A stretch of DNA of 55,592 nt, taken from the NCBI RefSeq assembly GCF_002155965.1, contig NZ_MUMH01000053.1, positions 1-55,592 of the forward strand. The letters run 5' to 3'. Of the stretch, positions 1 through 13,200 are shown in pieces (within the stretch, counting starts at the first letter, position 1; each line of letters begins with the position of its first letter). The notes below the pieces were generated by a model that saw only the letters and a list, made by a program, of their open reading frames with translations, did no database searches and was not told the origin of the DNA. Both the position numbers and the translations under genes were made by a program. Source of the DNA: Allokutzneria sp. NRRL B-24872 (GTDB lineage: Bacteria; Actinomycetota; Actinomycetes; Mycobacteriales; Pseudonocardiaceae).

Positions 1-2060
1 TGGAAGTTCGCGCCGGCGCGACCGAGACCGGGGCTGAGATCGCGGTGGCGGTCAACGGCCAGCGGCAGCGCACCGTGCTCGCCGTGCTGCTGCTCGCTCC
101 CGGCCGGGTCGTCTCGGTCGACAGCCTCGTCAACGCGGTCTGGGAGGGCACGCCACCGGCCACCGGGCGCACCCAGATCGCCATCTGCGTAGCGGGGCTG
201 CGCAAGGCCTTCCGTGCGGCTGGCTGCGCCGACGACGTGATCATCACCAGCTCGCCCGGCTACAAGCTGCTCGCCGACGAGCACGTGATCGACGCGGTGC
301 GGTTCGAGCAGGAGTGCGCCAGCGCCGAGCAGGCCGCGCGCGAGGGCCGGACCGAGCAGGCCGCGGCAGGCGTGCGGGCGGCTCTGGCGCTCTGGCGCGG
401 CCAGGTGCTCGCCGGGATCTCCGGGCAGGCGGTGGAATCCGAGGCCGCGCGACTGGAGGAGCTGCGGTTGTCCGCGACCGAACGGCTCACCGCACTGCGG
501 CTGGAGCTGGGCCAGCACCGCGAGCTGATCGGCGAGCTGACCGCACTGGTGCGCGACCACCCGTTGCGGGAGCAGGCGCGCGCCCACCTGATGCTGGCGC
601 AGTACCGCTCCGGCAGGCGGGCCGAGGCGCTGGAGACCTTCCGCGCGGGCAGGCGGCAGTTCATCGACGAGTTCGGGATGGAACCGGGTCCCGCGTTGCA
701 GGGCCTGCACCGGGCGATCCTCAACGACGACGCCGACCTGACGCTGGCCGAGACCGTCGCGCCGCGGCGGGAGCCGGTGGCGCGCGGGGTGCCCGCGCAG
801 CTGCCGACCTCGCGCGCGCGGTTCACCGGGCGCGCGGCCGAACTGTCCACTTTGGACGGAATGCTGGACGGAACCGGGCCCGCGGTCGCGTTCGTCACCG
901 GAGCTGCCGGGATCGGCAAGACCGAACTCGCGTTGCGCTGGGGACGGCGCGTCGCCGAGCGGTTCCCGGACGGGCAACTCTTCGTCGACCTCCGCGGACA
1001 CGACGTCGCGGCCGAACCCGTTGGCGCACAAGATGCTCTGGCCGGTTTCCTGCGCGCGTTCGGAGTTCCCGAAGCACGCATCCCGGCCGATCCCGCCGAG
1101 CGCTCGGCGCTCTACCGCAGCCTGCTGGACGGCAAGCGGGCGCTGGTCGTGCTGGACAACGCCGCCTCCTTCGCGCAGGTGCGTCCGCTGCTGCCGGGCA
1201 GCGGCGACAATGTCGTGCTGGTGACCGGGCGGGACCAGATCGGTGAGCTGCTGGGCGAGCACGGCGCGCTGCGGCTGCGGCTCGCCGCGCTCAGCCGGGC
1301 CGAGTCTGTGGAGCTGCTGGACGCGGGCGCGGGCGATAAGGACGCGGCCGGGCGGCTGGCCGAGCTGTGCGGCGGGCTGCCCCTCGCGCTGAGCACCGCC
1401 GCGGCGCGGTTGGTGGCCAAACCACACTGGAGCTTGACGCGCCTCGCACGGCTGGCCGAGGACGAGGACCGGCGGCTGGACGAGTTCGGGGTGCGGTCCA
1501 GCTTCGACGCGAGCTACCGGCGGCTCTCGCCCGCTACCGCCACGCTGTACGCGCGGCTGGGCGCGCTGGACGTGCCGGACTTCGCGGCGTGGGTCGGCGC
1601 GGCGGTGCTCGACCGCGAGCTGGCCGAGGCGGAGTCGTTGGTGGAAGAGCTCGTCGACTCGCAGCTGCTGGAGGTCACCCCGGCGGACGACGGCGCGACG
1701 CGCTATCGCTTCCATCCGCTTGTTCGTTGCCATGCAAGGGAAAAGGCGAGCCAGAGCGAGTCCTTCGCCGCGTGCAGGCGCGCGTTCGACATGTGGGGCG
1801 CGCTCGCGACGACGGCGGTGGACCAGCAGCCGAGGGATGTTCCCGGCGGGCTCGACGCGCGTGATCTGGTGGGTGATCCGGCCACCTGGTTCGAGACCGA
1901 GCGGGCCTCGGTGCTCGCCGCGATCGAGCAGGCGTTGCGGATGGGCTTGGTGCTCCAGGCGTTGGACCTCGCGTCGGCGGCGTGGCGGCTCGGCCACCGC
2001 GAGGCCGACGCCGCGCACCCGGTGCTGGCGATGGCCTTGGCCGAGAAGTTGGCCAGCTGA
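1..2060 (+). CDS. SARP-family transcriptional activator with NB-ARC domain (5' end cut by window)
   Basis: A pathway-specific activator of the Streptomyces antibiotic regulatory protein type. The reading frame is open from base 3 and reads LEVRAG before the GTG at 45, matching the usual SARP N-terminus, so the true start lies outside the window and 45 is not the start. Order seen: OmpR-like winged helix (RTVLAVLLLAPGRVVSVDSL), bacterial transcriptional activation domain (about bases 280-740), then an NB-ARC ATPase module with Walker A GAAGIGKTELAL near base 900 and a Walker B-like ALVVLDNA near 1143. It ends soon after the NB-ARC region without the long TPR tail of AfsR. SARPs bind direct repeats spaced 11 bp just upstream of the -10; eight such sites occur in this window, so it probably activates the neighbouring cluster. 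That link is inference; the family call is firm. Confidence 0.88.
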   Translation, partial: EVRAGATETGAEIAVAVNGQRQRTVLAVLLLAPGRVVSVDSLVNAVWEGTPPATGRTQIAICVAGLRKAFRAAGCADDVIITSSPGYKLLADEHVIDAVRFEQECASAEQAAREGRTEQAAAGVRAALALWRGQVLAGISGQAVESEAARLEELRLSATERLTALRLELGQHRELIGELTALVRDHPLREQARAHLMLAQYRSGRRAEALETFRAGRRQFIDEFGMEPGPALQGLHRAILNDDADLTLAETVAPRREPVARGVPAQLPTSRARFTGRAAELSTLDGMLDGTGPAVAFVTGAAGIGKTELALRWGRRVAERFPDGQLFVDLRGHDVAAEPVGAQDALAGFLRAFGVPEARIPADPAERSALYRSLLDGKRALVVLDNAASFAQVRPLLPGSGDNVVLVTGRDQIGELLGEHGALRLRLAALSRAESVELLDAGAGDKDAAGRLAELCGGLPLALSTAAARLVAKPHWSLTRLARLAEDEDRRLDEFGVRSSFDASYRRLSPATATLYARLGALDVPDFAAWVGAAVLDRELAEAESLVEELVDSQLLEVTPADDGATRYRFHPLVRCHAREKASQSESFAACRRAFDMWGALATTAVDQQPRDVPGGLDARDLVGDPATWFETERASVLAAIEQALRMGLVLQALDLASAAWRLGHREADAAHPVLAMALAEKLAS

Positions 2061-2065
2061 CGCTC

Positions 2066-2097
2066 GATATGGAGCCGATAAGGCGGCTTCCTACCGT
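2066..2097 (+). promoter_or_regulatory. Predicted SARP box and promoter 1 (glycosyltransferase)
   Basis: Direct repeat GATAT (2066-2070) and GATAA (2077-2081), 11 bp apart, then 10 bp and a TACCGT -10 hexamer (2092-2097). The expected transcription start is at about 2104, the A of the glycosyltransferase ATG, so the mRNA is probably leaderless. It has the same 32-bp geometry as seven other sites in the window. Confidence 0.72.
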
Positions 2098-2103
2098 GGC
2101 CCC

Positions 2104-3243
2104 ATGCGCGTGTTGTTCTTGCCGATTCCCGGAATCGGACACTCCTTCCCGACCGTTCCCCTGGCATGGGCGCTGCGCGCTGCCGGGCACGAAGTGCTCT
2201 TCGGCACCGCCTACGCGGGCGTCGCCGTGGAGCGGGCCGGGCTGCCGGTCGTCGACATCGGCCTCGGCGCCGACCAGCCGGAGGTCTTCGCCGAGCTGGA
2301 ACGGCGCTACCCCGAGCTGAACGCGAAGATGCGCGGTGACAACGGCGCCGGGCTCACCGACATGCTCGAAGCGGTCCCGGTGTTCGCCGGGATCACCGAG
2401 CAGATCACGCTCCCGGTGACCGATCTGGCCGAAGCGTGGCGGCCGGACGTGATCGTGCACGGCGCGCTGCACGGCGCCGCGTTGATCGCCGCGGCCAAGC
2501 TCGGAGTGCCCTCGGTGGACCTCGGCGACGGTTTCGGCCGGACCGTCGACGTGCCGGAAGCCATGTACGAGAGGCTTTCCCACGCCTTCGCCGAACACGG
2601 CGCGCCCGGACTGCCCGAGACGCGGATCAAGATCGACGTGGCGCCGCCGAGCATGGTCGGCGGGTCCTCGGAGGGCTGGCCCATGCGCTACGTGCCGTTC
2701 AACGGCGGCGCGGTGGTGCCGGACTGGTTGCCGCCCAACGCTCCTGAGCCGCAGCGGCCCCGGATCGGCGTCACGCTCGGCTCGGTCGCGGTGCACCTCG
2801 GCGGGCTCGGCCCGGTCGCGGCGGTGCTGGAGGCCGCGGGTGACCTGGACGCGGAGTTCGTGCTGGCACTGGGAGACGTGGACACCGAATCGCTCGGCCC
2901 GATCCCGCCGAACGTGCGGATCGCCGGCTGGGTGCCGCTGTCCGCGCTGCTGCCGACCTGCACCGCGCTGGTCCACCACGGCGGTGGCGGCACCACTTTG
3001 ACCGCGCTGCACAACGGGGTCACGCAGATCGTGCTGCCGGGCGGTGGTGACGGCAACATCAACGGCGAGGCGGTGGACAAGCGCGGCGCCGGGCTGTTCG
3101 TCCGCCCTGAGGCCGTGGACCCCGCGATGCTGGAGCGCGTGGTCACCGACGAGAAGATGCGTTCGGCCGCCGAGGAGGTCCGCGCGGAGATCGCCACGAT
3201 GCCGACCCCCGCCGACATCGTCTCGCGCCTGGAATCCTTGTGA
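2104..3243 (+). CDS. GT1-family (MGT-type) glycosyltransferase
   Basis: 379 aa; predicted to transfer a nucleotide-activated deoxysugar onto the peptide or a precursor in the cytoplasm. It has the GT-B architecture of macrolide/aglycone glycosyltransferases: N-terminal PIPGIGHSFPTVPLAWAL with the usual His near residue 13, and the C-terminal nucleotide-diphosphate motif HHGGGGTT at about residues 291-298. The following sugar-contact segment reads PGGGDGN where many relatives have P-x-x-x-DQ. The ATG at 2104 sits on the predicted start of transcription from box 1, with no Shine-Dalgarno sequence between. The nearby NDP-hexose 4-ketoreductase supports a deoxysugar donor. Other sugar-making genes are not in the window and may lie to the left. 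The acceptor is unknown. Confidence 0.8.
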   Translation: MRVLFLPIPGIGHSFPTVPLAWALRAAGHEVLFGTAYAGVAVERAGLPVVDIGLGADQPEVFAELERRYPELNAKMRGDNGAGLTDMLEAVPVFAGITEQITLPVTDLAEAWRPDVIVHGALHGAALIAAAKLGVPSVDLGDGFGRTVDVPEAMYERLSHAFAEHGAPGLPETRIKIDVAPPSMVGGSSEGWPMRYVPFNGGAVVPDWLPPNAPEPQRPRIGVTLGSVAVHLGGLGPVAAVLEAAGDLDAEFVLALGDVDTESLGPIPPNVRIAGWVPLSALLPTCTALVHHGGGGTTLTALHNGVTQIVLPGGGDGNINGEAVDKRGAGLFVRPEAVDPAMLERVVTDEKMRSAAEEVRAEIATMPTPADIVSRLESL

Positions 3244-3273
3244 TATCGGGTAAATAAGAGGCGTTCCTACGCT
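3242..3273 (+). promoter_or_regulatory. Predicted SARP box and promoter 2 (ABC permease 1)
   Basis: GATAT (3242-3246) and AATAA (3253-3257), 11 bp apart, 10 bp, then TACGCT (3268-3273). The first repeat overlaps the stop codon of the glycosyltransferase gene. The predicted transcription start, about 3280, coincides with the GTG start of the permease, giving a leaderless mRNA. Confidence 0.72.
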
Positions 3274-3279
3274 CGAAGC

Positions 3280-4068
3280 GTGACTTCAGCCATCCGTGCA
3301 GACGTGTCGGTGTCGCGGACCGCCCGGCACGTCGTGGCGCTCAGCCGCCGGAACCTGTTGCAGTTGTGGGCGGAACCGCTGCGGCTGGTCGACGCCACGG
3401 TCATGCCGATGGTGCTGTCGCTGATCTTCCTGTTCCTCTTCGGCGGGGCGATCAGCAAGGGGCAGGGCGAGTACGTGCTCTACCTGATGCCCGGGATGAT
3501 GGTGGAGGCCATCGCGTTCGCCTCGCGGGCGACCGGGATCGGGCTGAACCTCGACTTCGCCACCGGGATCATGGACCGCTTCCACGCGCTGCCGATCGCG
3601 CGCTCCGCCGTGCTGGGCGGGCGGATCACCGCCGACGTGGTGCGGATGGCCGTCGCGCTGGCGGTGATGTTCGGCTTCGCCCTGCTGGTCGGGTTCCGGG
3701 TGCGCACCGGGCCGGTCGAAGTGCTCGCCGCGGTCCTGCTGCTGCTGGCCTTCGGGTCGGCGCTGTGCTGGGTCTCGGCCTACGTCGGGCTGCTCGTGCG
3801 CAGTCCGCAGGCCGTTGGCAGCGTGGGCTTCCTGTGGATGATCCCGTTGCAGTTCGGCAGTTCCATGTTCGTGCCGCCGGTGACCATGCCCGGCTGGCTC
3901 CAGGCGTTCGCCGCGATCAACCCCGTCACCTCGGTCTGCGACGCGGCGCGCGGCCTGCTGGTCGGTGGTCCTGTCGCGCAGCCCGTGCTGCTGTCGCTGG
4001 CGTGGATCGTCGGCCTCACCGCGGTTTTCGCGCCGCTTGCCGTGCGCAGGTACACGCGCAGGAGCTGA
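3280..4068 (+). CDS. DrrB-like ABC-2 transporter permease 1
   Basis: 262 aa integral membrane protein of the daunorubicin-exporter (DrrB) type, about six membrane segments with a short cytoplasmic N-terminus. It shares the central block GIGLNLDFATGIMDRF, then ARSAVLGGRITADVVRMAV, with the second permease at 28801-29583, so the two are paralogues. No ATPase is encoded next to it; the only DrrA-type ATPase in the window is at 29865-30818 and probably serves both. GTG start at 3280, chosen because the promoter box places the transcription start there and the protein then begins like its paralogue. Likely role: export of, and self-resistance to, the peptide. The substrate is inferred from context only. 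Confidence 0.82.
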   Translation: MTSAIRADVSVSRTARHVVALSRRNLLQLWAEPLRLVDATVMPMVLSLIFLFLFGGAISKGQGEYVLYLMPGMMVEAIAFASRATGIGLNLDFATGIMDRFHALPIARSAVLGGRITADVVRMAVALAVMFGFALLVGFRVRTGPVEVLAAVLLLLAFGSALCWVSAYVGLLVRSPQAVGSVGFLWMIPLQFGSSMFVPPVTMPGWLQAFAAINPVTSVCDAARGLLVGGPVAQPVLLSLAWIVGLTAVFAPLAVRRYTRRS

Positions 4069-4119
4069 ACGCTGTTTCACACCGCCCCCTGTGGAGTCCA
4101 TTGTGGAGAGTGGGAATCG

Positions 4120-5115
4120 ATGAGCAGTCCTTTGGTGGTCGTCCTCGGCGCGTCCGGCTTCGTCGGTACCGCGCTCACCCGGCAGTTCGCCGGCCGCGAC
4201 GTGCGGCTGCGCTTGGTCTCGCGGCGGCGGATCGTCGCGCCGACCGGCTGCCGGGCCGAAGTGGAGACGCTGGCCAGTGATCTCACCCAGCCCGGTGCGG
4301 TGGCCGAGGCCGTCGCGGGGGCGGACGTGGTGATCCACCTGGCCGCGCACATCGCGGGTTCGTCGACCTGGCGCGTTGCCGAGGGCGACACCTCGGCCAA
4401 GCGCGTCAACCTCGGGGTGATGCACGAGGTCATCGCGGCGCTGCGCGGGCGGGAGGAGCCGCCGGTCGTCGTGTTCGCCGGCTCCATCTCGCAGTTGGGT
4501 GAGCCGCGCGGACCGCTGATCACCGGCCGCGAGCCCGACGAGCCGGTGACGGAGTACGACCGGCACAAGCTCGCCGCTGAGCGCGCGTTGAACGAGGCCA
4601 CCGCCGGCGGTCTCGTTCGCGGTATCACGTTGCGGCTGCCCACGTTGTACGGTCAGGGAATCGGACCGTCCTCTTTGGAGCGTGGGGTGCTCGCGGCGAT
4701 GATGCGGCGGGCGTTCTCCGGGCAGCCGTTGACGATGTGGCACGACGGTTCCGTTGCCAGGGACCTGCTGTGCGTTGACGACGCCGCGCGGGCGTTCGTG
4801 GCAGCTATCGACAACGCGGACGCTCTTGCTGGGCGTCCTTGGCTGATCGGGACGTGTGTGGCGACGCCGATGGGCTCGGCGTTCCACGCGGTCGCTTCGC
4901 TCGTTTCGGAGGTCACGGGCGAGCCTGTCGTGCCGGTCGTCCAAGTTGAGCCTGAGCACGCGGTCACCACCGACCTGCTCGATTTCGTCGTGGGCACAAC
5001 GGAGTTCGGCTCGGTGACGGGCTGGGCGCCGCGCGTCGAGCTGACGTCGGCGTTGCGTGGGGCTGCGGAGACCATGCACGCCGAGCGCGCTCCCGCGCCT
5101 GTTTCGGTCAGCTAG
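4120..5115 (+). CDS. NDP-hexose 4-ketoreductase-like SDR (epimerase/dehydratase family)
   Basis: 331 aa extended short-chain dehydrogenase. N-terminal Rossmann motif GASGFVGTAL (about residues 10-19), FAGSISQLG for the catalytic Ser, and the Y-x-x-x-K pair in EYDRHKLAAERAL. The wording of the conserved stretches (HIAGSSTWRVAEGDT, then RDLLCVDDAARAFVAAI) resembles the deoxysugar 4-ketoreductases of macrolide and anthracycline clusters, which reduce dTDP-4-keto-6-deoxyhexoses with NAD(P)H. The ATG at 4120 has GGAGAG (4105-4110) upstream. It lies 51 bp after the permease stop with no box of its own, so it is probably co-transcribed from promoter 2. Together with the glycosyltransferase it suggests a deoxysugar on the product. 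It could also reduce another substrate; the family is certain, the exact substrate is not. Confidence 0.72.
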   Translation: MSSPLVVVLGASGFVGTALTRQFAGRDVRLRLVSRRRIVAPTGCRAEVETLASDLTQPGAVAEAVAGADVVIHLAAHIAGSSTWRVAEGDTSAKRVNLGVMHEVIAALRGREEPPVVVFAGSISQLGEPRGPLITGREPDEPVTEYDRHKLAAERALNEATAGGLVRGITLRLPTLYGQGIGPSSLERGVLAAMMRRAFSGQPLTMWHDGSVARDLLCVDDAARAFVAAIDNADALAGRPWLIGTCVATPMGSAFHAVASLVSEVTGEPVVPVVQVEPEHAVTTDLLDFVVGTTEFGSVTGWAPRVELTSALRGAAETMHAERAPAPVSVS

Positions 5116-5124
5116 GGGCCGTCG

Positions 5125-5185
5125 TTGCGTACCCAATGCGGCATTCGTTACGTCTCGCGAAACAAATGCCACATTGGGTACGTAA
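5125..5185. terminator. Long imperfect hairpin between reductase and NRPS promoter
   Basis: Arms 5125-5145 and 5165-5185 pair over 21 positions with one mismatch and one G-U pair, around a 19-nt loop. The core arms are GTACCCAATG and CATTGGGTAC. It follows the reductase stop (5115) and precedes SARP box 3, so it probably ends transcription from promoter 2. There is no U-tract, so a genome-wide intergenic palindrome is the alternative. Confidence 0.6.
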
Positions 5186-5207
5186 GCGGGGGTGGGGTGA
5201 ACGTGGT

Positions 5208-5239
5208 GATACGGCGGCAATAACGCGGCCTCGTAGGTT
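5208..5239 (+). promoter_or_regulatory. Predicted SARP box and promoter 3 (NRPS operon)
   Basis: GATAC (5208-5212) and AATAA (5219-5223), 11 bp apart, 10 bp, then TAGGTT (5234-5239). The predicted start of transcription is near 5246, giving a leader of about 33 nt that carries AGGAG at 5266-5270, 8 bp before the NRPS ATG. It drives the three NRPS genes and the overlapping P450. Confidence 0.72.
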
Positions 5240-5278
5240 TGCGAAAGGCAGAGCCAGGACGCGCTAGGAGCCAGCGGG

Positions 5279-10221
<4,943 letters not shown>

Positions 10222-10225
<4 letters not shown>

Positions 10226-13200
10226 TCCCCCTGTCCTTCGCGCAGCAGAGGCTGTGGTTCCTGCACCGCCTCGAAGGCCCGAGCGCCACCTACAACGTGC
10301 CGCTCGCGGTGCGGCTCTCCGGTGCGCTCGACCTCGGCGCGCTGCGGGAAGCCCTCGGTGACGTGGTGGGGCGGCACGAGTCGTTGCGCACCTGCTTCCC
10401 CGAGGTCGACGGCGAGCCCCGGCAGCACGTCCTGCCTTCGTTCCGCCCCGATGTGTCCATTGTGGACATCACGGAGGACGTGCTGGCGGGCGCGATCACC
10501 GAGACCACCAATCGGACCTTCGACCTGACCGCCGAAGTGCCGCTGCGCGTGACGCTCTTCCGGCTCGGCGGCTCCGAGCACGTCCTGCTGATCGTGACGC
10601 ACCATGTGATCTCCGACGGCTGGTCGACGCGCCCCCTGCTGCGCGACCTGTCCGCCGCCTACGACGCTCGGTCTGCCGGTTCGAGTCCACAGTGGACTGA
10701 TCTGCCCGTGCAGTACGCGGACTACGCGCTCTGGCAGCAGGAAGTTCTGGGCAGCGAGGACGATCCGGGCAGCCTCATCAGCCGCCAGCTCGGCTACTGG
10801 ACCGACGCCCTGCGCGGAGCGCCGGAGCTGCTGGAGCTGCCGACGAGCAAGCCTCGCCCCGCCGTCGCTTCCCACCGGGGCAACAAGGTCAGGGTGCGGC
10901 TCGCCGCTTCGTTGGCGGAGCTTGCCCAGGAGACCTCGACCACGCCGTTCATGGTGTTGCAGGCCGCAGTTGCCACTCTGCTGACCAGGGTCGGCGCGGG
11001 CACGGACATCCCGGTCGGCACGGTGGTGGCTGGGCGCACGGAGGAAGACCTGGAGGACCTGGTCGGGTTCTTCGTCAACACGTTGGTGCTGCGGACGGAC
11101 ACCGCTGGCGACCCGACGTTCCGGGAGCTGCTGGCGCGCGTCCGCAGCGCTGATCTCGATGCTTTCTCGCACCAGGACGTGCCGTTCGACCGTGTCGTTG
11201 AGGCCGTCAATCCGGCGCGCAGCCTCGGGCACCACCCGCTGTTCCAGGTCGCCCTCGTGCTGCAGAACGCTGACGCGGACGGGGTGTCCCTGCGCGGCTT
11301 GGACGCCGAGGTGCTGCCTACCGACCTGATCGGTATCGCGAAGTTCGACCTGTCGTTCAGCTTGCAGGAGACCGCTTCCGGCGTTGTGGGCACGCTGGAG
11401 TACGCGGAGGACCTGTTCGGCCAGGCCGCTGCCGAGGCCCTGGCCGCGAGGTTCGTTCGCCTGACCGAAGCGCTTGTGTCCAATCCGGACAGTCGCATCG
11501 GCGAGGTGGATCTGCTTGCTGAGGAAGAGAAGCAGCAGATCGAAGCGTGGAACGACACCGCGCGGCCGTTGCCTGGAGGCGACATCGCTTCGCTGTTCGA
11601 AGCGCAGGCGCGGTTCACTCCGGACGCGGATGCGTTGGTTTACGGCGCTGACACCGTCACTTGCGCGGAGCTGAACGCGCGGGCCAACCGGCTGGCGCAC
11701 CGTTTGGCGGATCTCGGCGTGGGGCCGGAGGTCGCGGTCGGCCTGCTGGCGGCGCGGTCGATCGATCTCGTCGTGGCGATGCTCGCGGTGGTGAAGGCGG
11801 GCGGTGTCTACGTTCCGCTGCACCCGAGCTACCCGGCGGCACGGATGTCTTGGGCGATGCGGGAAACGCGGGCCACCGTGCTGCTCACCGACCTGGCCAT
11901 GGCTGACCGGGACTTCGAGCACGAAGCCACGGTGGTTGTGTTCGACGCGGAGCCGCTTGACGACTACCCGGAAACCGACCTGGGCGTGCGCCCGCATGAG
12001 GAAAACCTCGCGTACGTCATGTACACGTCGGGTTCGACTGGGACGCCGAAGGGGGTGGCTGTCACCCACTCCGACGTGATCGCGCTCGCTTCTGACCAGC
12101 GGTGGCAGGGTGAGTCGCAGCGGCGGGTCCTGCTGCACTCCTCGCACGCCTTCGACGCGGCGACCTACGAGGTGTGGGCACCGTTGCTGGCGGGGAACCA
12201 GGTGGTGATCGCGCCGGACGGCGACATCGACGTCCGCGTGCTGACCGAGGTCCTGCGCTCGCATGAGGTCACGTGCGTCTTCCTCACCACTGCGCTGTTC
12301 AACCTTGTGGCAGAAGAGAATCCGGCGGGGTTCTCGACCGTGCACCAGGTGTGGCACGGTGGCGAAGCGGTGTCGCCGAGCGCGGTGCAGCGGGTGCTCG
12401 ACCACTGCCCGGACACGCGCGTCGTGCACGTCTACGGGCCGACCGAGACGACGACCTTCGCGACGTGTTTCCCGACGCAGGCGCCGTATCGCGCTGAGGG
12501 CACCGTGCCGATCGGCCGCGCGATGGACAACCTCCGCGCCTACGTGCTCGACTCCGCGCTGCGCCCTGTGCCGCCTGGTGTGGCTGGGGAGCTGTACCTG
12601 GCCGGGGATGGGCTCGCGCGCGGCTACGTGGGGCAGCCCGGGTTGACGTCGGAGCGGTTCGTCGCGTGCCCGTTCGGCGGCCGGATGTATCGCACCGGTG
12701 ACGTGGTGCGGTGGAACTCCGATGGGCAGATCGAGTTCGTGGGGCGCGCCGACCACCAGGTGAAGGTGCGCGGTTTCCGCATCGAGCTGGGCGAGATCGA
12801 GGCTGCGCTGTCCGCGCATTCCTCGGTGGCGCAGGCGACAGTGCTGGTCCGCGACGACCGCTTGGTGGCCTACGTGGCTGCGAAGAGCACGGCTGGGCTC
12901 CGCGAGCACTTGGCGCGGCACCTGCCGGAGTACATGGTGCCCAGTGCCTTCGTGGTCTTGGATGCGTTGCCGCTCAACAGCAACGGCAAGGTCGACCGCA
13001 AAGCCCTGCCGGAGCCCGACTTCGGCGGTGTCGCGGGCCGGGCGCCGCGTACTGCGCGCGAGGAGATCCTTTGTGGACTGTTCGCGCGGCTCCTCGGGGC
13101 GGAGCGGGTCGGCGTGGAGGACAACTTCTTCGACCTCGGCGGGCATTCGCTGCTCGCCTCGCGCCTGGTCAGCCGGGTTCGCGCGGAGCTGGGCGTCGAG

